DNA of 64,000 nucleotides from positions 930,001-994,000 of the forward strand of contig NZ_CP010310.2 of the NCBI RefSeq assembly GCF_000815105.2, written 5' to 3'. Position numbers and translations under genes: made by a program. This document shows, in pieces, positions 9,460 through 17,622 of this stretch (the stretch's first letter is position 1; each line of letters opens with the position of its first letter). Origin of the DNA: Pandoraea pulmonicola. Lineage in GTDB: Bacteria; Pseudomonadota; Gammaproteobacteria; Burkholderiales; Burkholderiaceae. Under the pieces are notes generated by a model, which was not told where the DNA came from, searched no databases, and saw only the letters and a program-made list of their open reading frames with translations.

Positions 9460-9759
9460 CGCTTTCAGGCAAAATGTGAGTGCTTGCTTTGGTATCGATG
9501 CCCGCCCGCCGGGCATCGACCCACAAGCGGCAGCCTGACGACGGGACGGCCTGGGCCGTCCTTCGTGGCGTGGGGCGTCAGGCCGCCACGTGGCATCCGG
9601 GACGATTGCGGCGGATGCCGCGGGGAGGCCGCACCGGCGTCGTCCCTTGATCTCGCCCGCCCGCATCCCCATATTCTCCGGACAAATCCCGAAAGCCTTG
9701 TGAAGCGGTTATAATTCAAGGCTTTGCGTGCCTTTTTCCGTCGGAAAGAAGAAAGAATC
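9460..9759. other. Structured intergenic region between symporter and FmdB-type gene
   Basis: A 300-bp gap holding several strong inverted repeats. TCGATGCCC/GGGCATCGA lies at 9495-9519. A branched structure at 9529-9587 has 12-base outer arms with one mismatch (core GCCTGACG/CGTCAGGC) around an inner GACGGCC/GGCCGTC stem. GGGACGA/TCGTCCC at 9599-9655 encloses further GC-rich pairing. None has a clear T-tract, so they are not textbook terminators. TATAAT at 9710-9715 is a likely -10 for the downstream gene. Confidence 0.6.
9710..9715 (+). promoter_or_regulatory. Candidate -10 element for the FmdB-type gene
   Basis: A perfect TATAAT about 45 bp before the start codon. No convincing -35 hexamer is seen at the standard distance. 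Confidence 0.5.
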
Positions 9760-10098
9760 ATGCCTATCTATGCCTATCGTTGCGAAACATGCGGTTTCGC
9801 CAAGGATGTGCTGCAAAAAATGAGCGATGACCCGCTCACCCAGTGCCCGGAGTGCGGCAAGGACTCGTTTCGCAAGCAGGTGACTGCTGCGGGGTTCCAG
9901 CTCAAGGGTTCCGGGTGGTATGTGACTGACTTCCGTGGCGGTTCGGGCGGCGCGAGCGCCACGGCATCCGGCCCGGCGGCGGCATCGACCGCGTCGGACG
10001 GGGCGGCTTCCTCGGGCGGGAGCGCTGCGTCGTCGACTGGCGGCGAGTCGTCGAGCGCCCCGGCAGCCTCGTGCGGCGGCGGTTGCGCCTGTCACTGA
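9760..10098 (+). CDS. FmdB family zinc ribbon protein
   Basis: Small protein of 112 residues. The N-terminal zinc ribbon has two Cys pairs, CETC near residues 8-11 and CPEC near 29-32, within the FmdB signature MPIYAYRCETCG. From about residue 60 the sequence is a low-complexity Ser/Gly/Ala tail, ending in a Cys cluster (SCGGGCACH). The start at 9760 follows an AAGAAAG ribosome site. Founding FmdB members were proposed as regulators of amide metabolism, but most genomes keep it as a small protein of unknown role. It is followed after 99 bp by the DUF502 gene and then aspS, a common betaproteobacterial order. Confidence 0.9.
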   Translation: MPIYAYRCETCGFAKDVLQKMSDDPLTQCPECGKDSFRKQVTAAGFQLKGSGWYVTDFRGGSGGASATASGPAAASTASDGAASSGGSAASSTGGESSSAPAASCGGGCACH

Positions 10099-10197
10099 GC
10101 GTCCAGACAATAGACGGGCCGGCGTGTCCGGCCAGATAACCCGGCGCGGGAATCCGCGCTGAACTCCATAGCCCGCTCCACATTCGCGAGTCCTGCC

Positions 10198-10842
10198 ATG
10201 AGCGTCAAAAAACCCGCGTTGAAGACGATTTTCCTCACCGGCCTGCTGGTGCTGGTGCCTCTCGCGATCACGCTGTGGGTGTTGGGCCTGATCATCGGCA
10301 CGATGGATCAGACGTTGCTCCTGCTGCCCGACGAATGGCAGCCGTCGCGCCTGATCGGCATGCGCGTGCCGGGCTTCGGGGTGGTGGTCACGCTGGCTTT
10401 CGTATTCGTCGTCGGCCTTCTGGCGCATAATTTCATTGGCCAGAAGCTGGTCGGCTGGTGGGAAGCCGTGCTCACGCGCATTCCCATCGTCGGGCCGCTG
10501 TATGGCAGCGTCAAGCAGGTCTCCGACACGCTGCTGTCGAGCAGCGGCAACGCGTTTCGCAAGGCGTTGCTCGTGCGCTATCCGCACGCGGATTCCTGGA
10601 CCATCGCTTTCCTGACCGGTGCACCGGGCGGCGACGTGGTCAATCACTTGCAGGGCGAGTACGTGAGCGTCTACGTGCCGACGACGCCGAACCCGACTTC
10701 GGGCTTTTTCCTGATGATGCGGGCAAGCGACGTCGTCGAGCTCGACATGAGCGTCGACGCGGCCCTCAAGTACATCGTATCGATGGGCGTGGTGGCGCCC
10801 GCCCACAACCCGCGCCAGCAACGTCCCGGCCCGCTCCTGTGA
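10198..10842 (+). CDS. DUF502 family membrane protein
   Basis: Inner-membrane protein of 214 residues. Two hydrophobic segments lie near residues 10-32 and 58-80, followed by a soluble domain containing the family motif [13 protein letters not shown] (about 99-111). The C-terminus ([11 protein letters not shown]) is basic. The start at 10198 is an ATG directly before MSVKKPALK. aspS begins 47 bp downstream, so co-transcription is likely. No biochemical function is established for the family. Confidence 0.9.
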   Translation: MSVKKPALKTIFLTGLLVLVPLAITLWVLGLIIGTMDQTLLLLPDEWQPSRLIGMRVPGFGVVVTLAFVFVVGLLAHNFIGQKLVGWWEAVLTRIPIVGPLYGSVKQVSDTLLSSSGNAFRKALLVRYPHADSWTIAFLTGAPGGDVVNHLQGEYVSVYVPTTPNPTSGFFLMMRASDVVELDMSVDAALKYIVSMGVVAPAHNPRQQRPGPLL

Positions 10843-10889
10843 GCCAACGGGATTCACCGGCGTCATTTTTTGAAAATCGGAACAGCAAA

Positions 10890-12692
10890 ATGTCCATGCG
10901 TACCTCCTACTGCGGTCTGGTGACCGAGCAACAACTGGGCCAAACGGTCAAGCTTTGTGGCTGGGTCAATCGCCGCCGTGATCACGGCGGGGTCATCTTC
11001 ATCGACCTGCGCGATCGCGAAGGTCTGGTGCAGGTCGTGTGCGATCCGGACCGCGCGGAGATGTTCAAGGCCGCCGAAGGCCTGCGCAACGAGTTCTGCG
11101 TGCAGATCACGGGTCTCGTGCGCAGCCGTCCGGCGGGCACCGAGAACGCCAACCTGACGAGCGGCAAGATCGAAGTGCTGTGCCACGAGCTCCATGTCCT
11201 CAACGCCTCGGTCACGCCCCCGTTCCCACTCGACGACGAGAACCTGTCGGAAACCACGCGCCTCACGCATCGCGTGCTGGATCTGCGTCGTCCGCAGATG
11301 CAATACAACCTGCGTCTGCGCTACAAGGTGGCGATGGAAGCGCGCAAGTATCTGGACGCGCAAGGCTTCATCGACATCGAAACGCCGATGCTCTCCAAGA
11401 GCACGCCGGAAGGCGCGCGCGACTATCTGGTGCCTTCGCGTGTGAACGCTGGCCAGTTCTTCGCGCTGCCGCAGTCGCCGCAGCTCTTCAAGCAGTTGCT
11501 GATGGTGGCCGGTTTTGATCGCTACTACCAGATCACCAAGTGCTTCCGCGACGAAGACCTGCGCGCCGACCGTCAGCCGGAGTTCACGCAGATCGACTGC
11601 GAAACCTCGTTCCTATCGGAGCAGGAAATCCGCGATCTGTTCGAGAACATGATCCGTCACGTGTTCAAGGAAGCCGTCGGCGTCGAGCTCGATGCCAAGG
11701 TGCCGGTCATGAAGTACTCGGAAGCGATGCGCCGCTTCGGCTCGGACAAGCCGGACCTGCGTGTGAAGCTCGAGTTCACCGAGCTGACCGACGTGATGGC
11801 CGACGTGGACTTCAAGGTGTTCTCGGTGCCGGCCACGACCGAAGGCGGCCGTGTGGTCGCCCTGCGCGTGCCGGGCGGCGCGGACATCTCGCGCAGCGAG
11901 ATCGACGCGTACACCGAATTCGTGAAGATCTACGGCGCGAAGGGCCTGGCCTGGATCAAGGTCAATGAGGTGGCGAAGGGGCGCGACGGTCTGCAAAGCC
12001 CGATCGTGAAGAACCTGCACGACGCTGCGATCGCTTCGATCCTGGAGCGCACCGGCGCCCAGGACGGCGACATCATCTTCTTCGGTGCGGACAAGGCCAA
12101 GATCGTCAACGACGGCATCGGCGCGCTGCGTCTGAAGATCGGTCACTCGGAGTTCGGCAAGAGCCACGGCCTGTTCGAAGCCGGCTGGCGTCCGCTGTGG
12201 GTCGTCGACTTCCCGATGTTCGAGTACGACGAGGAAGACGCTCGCTGGGTGGCGTGCCATCACCCGTTCACGAGCCCGAAGGACGAGCACATCGACTATC
12301 TCGAGACCGACCCGGGCAAGTGCCTGGCGAAGGCCTACGACATGGTGCTCAACGGCTGGGAAATCGGCGGCGGTTCGGTCCGTATCTTCCAGGAAGACGT
12401 GCAGAGCAAGGTGTTCCGTGCGCTCAAGCTCGGCGAGGAAGAAGCTCGTGCGAAGTTCGGCTACCTGCTCGACGCGCTGCAGTATGGCGCGCCGCCGCAC
12501 GGTGGTATCGCCTTCGGTCTGGACCGCATCATCACGATGATGGCCGGCGCCGATTCGATCCGCGACGTGATCGCCTTCCCGAAGACGCAACGTGCGCAGG
12601 ATCTGCTCACGCAGGCGCCGTCGCCGGTGGACGAGCGTCAACTGCGCGAACTGCACATCCGTCTGCGTCAACCGGAAGCGCCGAAGGCCTGA
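10890..12692 (+). CDS. aspS: Aspartate--tRNA ligase
   Basis: Class II aminoacyl-tRNA synthetase, 600 residues, cytoplasmic. The N-terminal OB-fold anticodon-binding domain includes [19 protein letters not shown] (about residues 19-37). Motif 2 appears in [19 protein letters not shown] and motif 3 in [10 protein letters not shown] near residue 535. The bacterial insertion (GAD) domain is present. Length matches the bacterial enzyme. The start at 10890 has a downstream in-frame ATG at 10896 that could also be used. In bacteria using the amidotransferase route the enzyme may be non-discriminating (also charging tRNA-Asn); this cannot be read directly. Confidence 0.98.
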   Translation: MSMRTSYCGLVTEQQLGQTVKLCGWVNRRRDHGGVIFIDLRDREGLVQVVCDPDRAEMFKAAEGLRNEFCVQITGLVRSRPAGTENANLTSGKIEVLCHELHVLNASVTPPFPLDDENLSETTRLTHRVLDLRRPQMQYNLRLRYKVAMEARKYLDAQGFIDIETPMLSKSTPEGARDYLVPSRVNAGQFFALPQSPQLFKQLLMVAGFDRYYQITKCFRDEDLRADRQPEFTQIDCETSFLSEQEIRDLFENMIRHVFKEAVGVELDAKVPVMKYSEAMRRFGSDKPDLRVKLEFTELTDVMADVDFKVFSVPATTEGGRVVALRVPGGADISRSEIDAYTEFVKIYGAKGLAWIKVNEVAKGRDGLQSPIVKNLHDAAIASILERTGAQDGDIIFFGADKAKIVNDGIGALRLKIGHSEFGKSHGLFEAGWRPLWVVDFPMFEYDEEDARWVACHHPFTSPKDEHIDYLETDPGKCLAKAYDMVLNGWEIGGGSVRIFQEDVQSKVFRALKLGEEEARAKFGYLLDALQYGAPPHGGIAFGLDRIITMMAGADSIRDVIAFPKTQRAQDLLTQAPSPVDERQLRELHIRLRQPEAPKA

Positions 12693-12744
12693 CGAACGCA
12701 TTCGCCGCCGGACTTTTCGAAGGCCGGCGCGCCGGATTCCCGAA

Positions 12745-12777
12745 CCCCCTCGGCCGCAAGGCGAGGGGGTTTTGATT
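12745..12777 (+). terminator. Intrinsic terminator after aspS
   Basis: CCCCCTCG pairs with CGAGGGGG over a 9-base loop, followed by TTTTGATTT. It lies about 50 bp after the aspS stop and just before the next ribosome site. Confidence 0.9.
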
Positions 12778-12791
12778 TGAGGAGAGACGTC

Positions 12792-13172
12792 ATGAACGTC
12801 AGTGCCAAAGCGATCCTGCGGCGCGGCAGCGCGGTATTGTTCGCGCGCAATCCCCGCGACGAATGGGAACTGCCGGGCGGGCAGCCCGAGCCGGGCGAGT
12901 CGCTCGAAGGTGCCGTGCGCCGTGAGGTGCTCGAAGAGTGCAACTGGCGTGTGGGAGCGGCCCGCTACGCCGGTAGCACGGCTTTCGAGGTGATTCCGGG
13001 CAGGCACGTCATGCTGGTCTTCTTCGAGTGCGATCGCGAATCTGGCGATGCCTCGCCGCTTGCCACGAGCGACGAACATTCGCGCTTCGCGTGGATCGAC
13101 GTGCTCGGCGAGCGTCCCGCCGATCTACCGCACTGCTACTGGCGCGCCGTGCACCCAGGCGATTCGCTGTGA
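12792..13172 (+). CDS. Nudix hydrolase
   Basis: Nudix-fold pyrophosphohydrolase of 126 residues. The Nudix box runs from GGQPEPGESLE to VRREVLEEC (about residues 34-56) and keeps the catalytic REVLEE core; the residue after EE is Cys rather than the usual Gly. The start at 12792 has a strong GGAGAG site; an ATG 15 bases earlier is less well placed. It is followed after 86 bp by a second Nudix gene, nudB. The substrate is not predictable; a general nucleotide or sugar pyrophosphatase role is possible. Confidence 0.9.
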   Translation: MNVSAKAILRRGSAVLFARNPRDEWELPGGQPEPGESLEGAVRREVLEECNWRVGAARYAGSTAFEVIPGRHVMLVFFECDRESGDASPLATSDEHSRFAWIDVLGERPADLPHCYWRAVHPGDSL

Positions 13173-13258
13173 TACCTCGCATCACAGCGTCGACGCTACG
13201 CATTTGCCCATTACAATGAGGCACCCAAGTCGATTCCGATCGAGTCATCGCTGCCTGC

Positions 13259-13723
13259 ATGAAGCCGTTCAAGATTCCCGAATCCGTCCTCGTCGTGATC
13301 TATACGCCGTCGCTCGACGTTCTGCTCATCGAGCGCGCCGACGCCGCGAACTTCTGGCAGTCCGTCACCGGCAGCAAGGACCGCGTCGACGAGCCGCTCG
13401 CCGAGACGGCGATGCGCGAAGTCTTCGAGGAGACCGGCATCCGCGTCGGTGACGGCGAGGCCATCCCCGCCAGTGCGCTGACCGACTGGCAGCATGAGAT
13501 CCAATACAACATCTATCCGCGATGGGCGCATCGCTATGCACCGGGCGTCACGCGCAATACCGAGCATTGGTTCGGACTGTGCGTGCCGGAGAACACGCCC
13601 GTGACGCTCGCGCCGCGCGAGCACGTCGCCTATGCGTGGATGCCGTGGGAAGCGGCCGCCGCTCGGTGTTTCTCCCCGTCGAACGGCGACGCCATCCGGC
13701 AGTTGCCGCTGCGCGTGCGCTAG
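13259..13723 (+). CDS. nudB: Dihydroneopterin triphosphate diphosphatase
   Basis: Nudix enzyme of folate synthesis that removes pyrophosphate from 7,8-dihydroneopterin triphosphate, 154 residues. The Nudix box is seen as SKDRVDEP to AMREVFEETGI (about residues 39-61). The C-terminal part carries EHWFGLCVPE and HVAYAWMPWEAA, typical of NudB. Length matches the family. The clsB-type gene starts 18 bp downstream, the same order as in many Burkholderiaceae, which supports the assignment and an operon. Confidence 0.9.
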   Translation: MKPFKIPESVLVVIYTPSLDVLLIERADAANFWQSVTGSKDRVDEPLAETAMREVFEETGIRVGDGEAIPASALTDWQHEIQYNIYPRWAHRYAPGVTRNTEHWFGLCVPENTPVTLAPREHVAYAWMPWEAAAARCFSPSNGDAIRQLPLRVR

Positions 13724-13741
13724 CCGCCGCATCGCGCGCCG

Positions 13742-14899
13742 ATGAGCAAGTATCTTCCGTTTTCCCACGACAACGACCTGACGCTGCTCTATCTCGGTCA
13801 GGAGTACTTCACCGCGCTCATCGACGCCATCGACAAGGCCACGCGCGAAGTCGCCCTCGAGACGTACATCTTCGAGGCGGACGCGGTCGGCCAAAACGTT
13901 TCGGCCGCCTTGCAGCGCGCCGCGCAACGCGGCGTTGCCGTGCGCGTGATCACCGATGGCATCGGCACCAGCCGCCGTCTGGCCTACGTCAACGAGTGGC
14001 GCGAGGCCGGCGTGATGCATCGCATCTACAATCCGCGCCTCTTCGGCAAGTTCGGCTTCTCGCGCACGCATCGCAAGCTCGCCGTCATCGATCATTCGGT
14101 GGCGTTCGTGGGCGGCATCAACATCATCGACGACTACAACGGCGGGGGCGGCGTGCGTATGGACGACCCGCGCTGGGACTTCGCCGTGCAGTGCCGCGGC
14201 CCGATCGTGGCCGAGATCGCCTTCGCCTTTCACATCCAGTGGCTGCGTCTCGCGCCGGGCTATCTCGGTACACCGTTCCGGCATCGTCGTCACGGCCTGC
14301 GCGGGCGCCTGCACGCACCGTACGCCGGTCAGGCGGCGTTCGTCGCGCGAGACAACCTGCACAATCGTCGCGCCGTCGAAAAGGCCTATCTGATGGCGCT
14401 GGGACGCGCGCGCCACGAGGTCTGGCTGGCAAACCCCTATTTCGTGCCGGGCCGACGCCTTCGCCGCGCTCTCACGCAGGCCGCCCGCCGCGGCGTGGCG
14501 GTGCACCTGCTCATCGGTCGCAAGGAGTTCCGGCTGCTCGACACGGCCGTACCCTGGCTCTACGCCAAGCTGCTCGACGCCGGCGTGCGCATCGGCGAAT
14601 ACGACATGCGTCAATTGCACGGCAAGGTCGCCGTGGTCGACGACGTCTGGGCGACAGTCGGTTCGTCCAATCTCGACGCCCTGTCGCTCTTCCTCAATCA
14701 CGAAGCCAATGTCGTCGTGCTCGACGACCCGCTGGTCATCCAGCTGCGCGACCACATCCGCCGCGCGTTCGCCGACGCGCGCCTGATCGACCCGGCACGC
14801 TATGGGGAGCGCTCGCGTTGGCGGCGCTTCTATCAGTGGATGGCGTACCGCCTGTACCGGCTGGCGATGAAAGTCCTCACGCGCTGGAAGTACGACTGA
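13742..14899 (+). CDS. clsB: Cardiolipin synthase ClsB (phospholipase D family)
   Basis: Peripheral membrane phospholipid enzyme of 385 residues that condenses phosphatidylglycerol or similar lipids into cardiolipin. It has two PLD catalytic motifs: HRKLAVIDHSVAFVGG (about residue 110) and LHGKVAVVDDVWATVGSSN (about 293), each with the HxKx4D pattern. There are no clear transmembrane helices, which separates ClsB from ClsA. It is tightly linked to nudB (18 bp). The C-terminus is basic (RLAMKVLTRWKYD), possibly membrane-associated. The exact lipid substrates are inferred from the family. Confidence 0.92.
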   Translation: MSKYLPFSHDNDLTLLYLGQEYFTALIDAIDKATREVALETYIFEADAVGQNVSAALQRAAQRGVAVRVITDGIGTSRRLAYVNEWREAGVMHRIYNPRLFGKFGFSRTHRKLAVIDHSVAFVGGINIIDDYNGGGGVRMDDPRWDFAVQCRGPIVAEIAFAFHIQWLRLAPGYLGTPFRHRRHGLRGRLHAPYAGQAAFVARDNLHNRRAVEKAYLMALGRARHEVWLANPYFVPGRRLRRALTQAARRGVAVHLLIGRKEFRLLDTAVPWLYAKLLDAGVRIGEYDMRQLHGKVAVVDDVWATVGSSNLDALSLFLNHEANVVVLDDPLVIQLRDHIRRAFADARLIDPARYGERSRWRRFYQWMAYRLYRLAMKVLTRWKYD

Positions 14900-15129
14900 G
14901 TCAACGGTGCCGGCGGCACCGCCGTCGGCGCCTCCAGCCGCCGGGTGCTCCGCAGTCACCGGATTGCCTCGACGCCAACGAGGCGACCGACATGCGCCCG
15001 GCCCCGCCGGCCGGGCCGCCGCAGCCTGTTGCCCGCGGCGTCCAGCCGGAAATCGATTAGGTATTCCGATCTAATAAATTCCTTGTTCGCCCATGGGCGT
15101 CCCTCAATAATAGGACGGCCGTTCGATTT

Positions 15130-15160
15130 TTTGGTTAGCATCGAAGAACGGATAACCAAA
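15130..15160. promoter_or_regulatory. Candidate operator of the TetR regulator
   Basis: TTTGGTTA and TAACCAAA form a perfect 8-bp inverted repeat with a 15-bp spacer, 15 bp before the regulator start. The position suits autorepression by a TetR-type dimer. Confidence 0.55.
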
Positions 15161-15175
15161 GCGATGCCATGACAC

Positions 15176-15769
15176 ATGCGAAAGGGTGAACAGACACGTG
15201 CCGCGATCCTCAATGCCGCGCTGGAATTGGCGGGGCGGGATGGACTCGAAGGCCTGACGATCGGCTTGCTGGCCGATCGCATGCAAATGAGCAAGAGCGG
15301 CGTCTTCGCGCATTTCGGTTCGCGCGAGGATCTGCAGATCGAGGTGCTGCGGGAATACCACCGGCGCTTCGAGGAAGAAGTGTTTGCCCCCAGCATGGAG
15401 GTGCCGCGCGGCTTGCCGCGACTCAGGGCGCTGGTGGATCGCTGGATGGACAAGCGTATTCGCGAAGTCACGACGGGCTGCATCTATATCAGCGGCGCCG
15501 TCGAATACGACGATCGCGCAGCCAGTCCGGTGCGCGAAGCCCTGGTGAAGAGTGTGCGGTTGTGGCGATCGGCTCTGCTGCGCGCGATCACGCAAGCGAA
15601 GGAGGAGGGACATCTGCGCGCGGACACCGATCCGCGCCTGATGCTCTTCGAAATGTACAGCCTGACGCTCGGTCTGCATCACGACGCGCGTTTCCTGCGG
15701 GAAGTGGGCGCGGTCGAGATGACCCGGGTGGCACTGGAAAAACTGATTTCGTCATATCAGCGCGGGTAA
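15176..15769 (+). CDS. TetR/AcrR family transcriptional regulator of the beta-oxidation cluster
   Basis: Repressor-type DNA-binding protein, 197 residues. The N-terminal helix-turn-helix covers about residues 5-50, with TIGLLADRMQMSKSGVFAHF as the recognition part. The C-terminal domain presumably binds an acyl-CoA or related ligand. The gene starts at 15176 right after an inverted repeat and ends 48 bp before the acyl-CoA dehydrogenase on the same strand. The context suggests it controls the downstream fatty-acid genes and itself; relatives at similar loci respond to acyl-CoAs. The ligand is an inference. Confidence 0.9.
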   Translation: MRKGEQTRAAILNAALELAGRDGLEGLTIGLLADRMQMSKSGVFAHFGSREDLQIEVLREYHRRFEEEVFAPSMEVPRGLPRLRALVDRWMDKRIREVTTGCIYISGAVEYDDRAASPVREALVKSVRLWRSALLRAITQAKEEGHLRADTDPRLMLFEMYSLTLGLHHDARFLREVGAVEMTRVALEKLISSYQRG

Positions 15770-15817
15770 GGCGCGAGCCGTCCGCGATTCGATTCGATTT
15801 GTTCGGAGGAGTAGGTC

Positions 15818-17605
15818 ATGGGACAGTACAACGCGCCGCTGCGCGACATGCAATTCGTTCTGCACGAACTGCTGGGCGTGGAAAACGAATTGAAGGCATT
15901 GCCGAAACACGCGGACATCGATGCCGACACCATCAATCAGGTGCTCGAAGAAGCCGGCAAATTCTGTAGCGAAGTCGTCTTCCCCCTCAACCAGGTGGGC
16001 GATCGCGAAGGCTGCAAGTACGAAGGCGACGGCGTGGTGAGTACGCCCACGGGTTTCAAGGCGGCCTACCAGCAATACGTCGAAGCCGGCTGGCCGGCAC
16101 TCGCCTGCGATCCGGAATTCGGGGGCCAGGGGCTGCCGCAGGTCGTGAACAACGCCCTGTATGAAATGCTCAACTCGGCCAACCAGGCCTGGACGATGTA
16201 CCCGGGCCTCTCGCACGGCGCCTACGAGTGTCTGCATGCCCACGGCACGCCCGAGCAACAGGCGACCTATCTGCCGAAGATCGTGTCGGGCGAATGGACC
16301 GGCACCATGTGCCTGACCGAGCCGCATTGCGGCACCGACCTGGGCATGCTGCGCACGAAGGCCGAACCCAATGGCGACGGCTCGTACGCCATCTCGGGCA
16401 CGAAGATCTTCATCTCGGCGGGCGAGCACGACATGGCCGCCAACATCATCCACCTCGTGCTGGCGCGTCTGCCGGATGCGCCTCCGGGAACGAAGGGCAT
16501 CTCGCTGTTCGTCGTGCCGAAGTTCATCCCGGATGCGAACGGCGCACCGGGCGAGCGCAACGGCATCAAGTGCGGCTCGATCGAGCACAAGATGGGCATT
16601 CACGGCAACGCCACCTGCGTGATGAACCTCGACGGTGCGAAGGGCTGGCTCGTGGGCGAGCCGAACAAGGGCCTGAACGCCATGTTCGTGATGATGAACG
16701 CCGCACGTCAGGGCGTGGGCATGCAAGGTCTCGGCCTGACCGAAGTGGCCTATCAGAACTCGCTGGCGTACGCGAAGGAGCGCATTCAGATGCGCTCGCT
16801 CACCGGTCCGAAGGCCCCGGACAAGCCGGCCGATCCGATCATCGTGCATCCGGACGTGCGCCGCATGCTGCTCACGCAAAAGGCCTATGTGGAAGGCGGC
16901 CGCGCCTTCTCGTACTGGACCGCGCTGCACATCGACAAGGAGCTTTCGCACGGCGACGAGGCCGAGCGCAAGGAAGCCGCCGATCTCGTCGCGCTGCTCA
17001 CGCCGATCATCAAGGCGTTCCTGACGGACAACGCCTTCGAGTGCACGAACCACGCGCTGCAGATCTACGGCGGCCACGGCTTCATCTCCGAGTGGGGCAT
17101 GGAGCAGTACGTGCGCGATGCGCGCATCAACATGATTTACGAAGGCACCAACTCGGTTCAGGCGCTCGACCTCCTCGGCCGCAAGGTGCTCGGCGACATG
17201 GGCGCGAAGCTCAAGAAGTTCGGCAAGCTCGTGCAGGACTTCGTCGAAGCCGAAGGCGTGAAGGAAGAGATGCAGGAGTTCGTCAACCCGCTCGCGGACA
17301 TTGGCGACAAGGTCCAGAAGCTGACGATGGAAATCGGCATGAAGGCCATGGCCAACCCGGACGAAGTGGGCGCGGCCTCCGTGCCGTATCAGCGCGTGGT
17401 CGGCCACCTCGTGTTCGCGTACTTCTGGGCGCGCATGGCGCGCATCGCACTCGACAAGCAAGGCAGCGGCGACAAGTTCTACGAGTCGAAGCTCGCCACG
17501 GCGCGCTTCTACTTCGCGAAGCTGCTGCCGGAGACCGCGTCGCAAATCCGCATGGCCCGTGCCGGCGCGAAGACGCTGATGGAAGTCGACGTCGACCTGT
17601 TCTGA
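15818..17605 (+). CDS. Acyl-CoA dehydrogenase (long form with C-terminal extension)
   Basis: FAD enzyme for the first step of beta-oxidation, forming trans-2-enoyl-CoA, 595 residues. The middle domain has MCLTEPHCGTDLGML (about residue 164) and the C-terminal helical domain has QIYGGHGFISEWGMEQYVRD (about 412-431). The catalytic Glu lies in the DARINMIYEGTNSVQALD region. The extra 200 residues after the core match the acyl-CoA dehydrogenase C-terminal domain of the long bacterial type. The start is supported by GGAGGAG. It forms an operon with the next two genes (17-bp gaps). Chain-length preference is unknown; long or medium chains are likely. Confidence 0.95.
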   Translation: MGQYNAPLRDMQFVLHELLGVENELKALPKHADIDADTINQVLEEAGKFCSEVVFPLNQVGDREGCKYEGDGVVSTPTGFKAAYQQYVEAGWPALACDPEFGGQGLPQVVNNALYEMLNSANQAWTMYPGLSHGAYECLHAHGTPEQQATYLPKIVSGEWTGTMCLTEPHCGTDLGMLRTKAEPNGDGSYAISGTKIFISAGEHDMAANIIHLVLARLPDAPPGTKGISLFVVPKFIPDANGAPGERNGIKCGSIEHKMGIHGNATCVMNLDGAKGWLVGEPNKGLNAMFVMMNAARQGVGMQGLGLTEVAYQNSLAYAKERIQMRSLTGPKAPDKPADPIIVHPDVRRMLLTQKAYVEGGRAFSYWTALHIDKELSHGDEAERKEAADLVALLTPIIKAFLTDNAFECTNHALQIYGGHGFISEWGMEQYVRDARINMIYEGTNSVQALDLLGRKVLGDMGAKLKKFGKLVQDFVEAEGVKEEMQEFVNPLADIGDKVQKLTMEIGMKAMANPDEVGAASVPYQRVVGHLVFAYFWARMARIALDKQGSGDKFYESKLATARFYFAKLLPETASQIRMARAGAKTLMEVDVDLF

Positions 17606-17622
17606 GAGCGGAGGAGATCATC

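Noticed and set aside
16228..17622. N-terminal extension of the hydroxyacyl-CoA dehydrogenase frame
   Set aside because: It overlaps the acyl-CoA dehydrogenase in another frame; the GTG at 17623 has a strong ribosome site.
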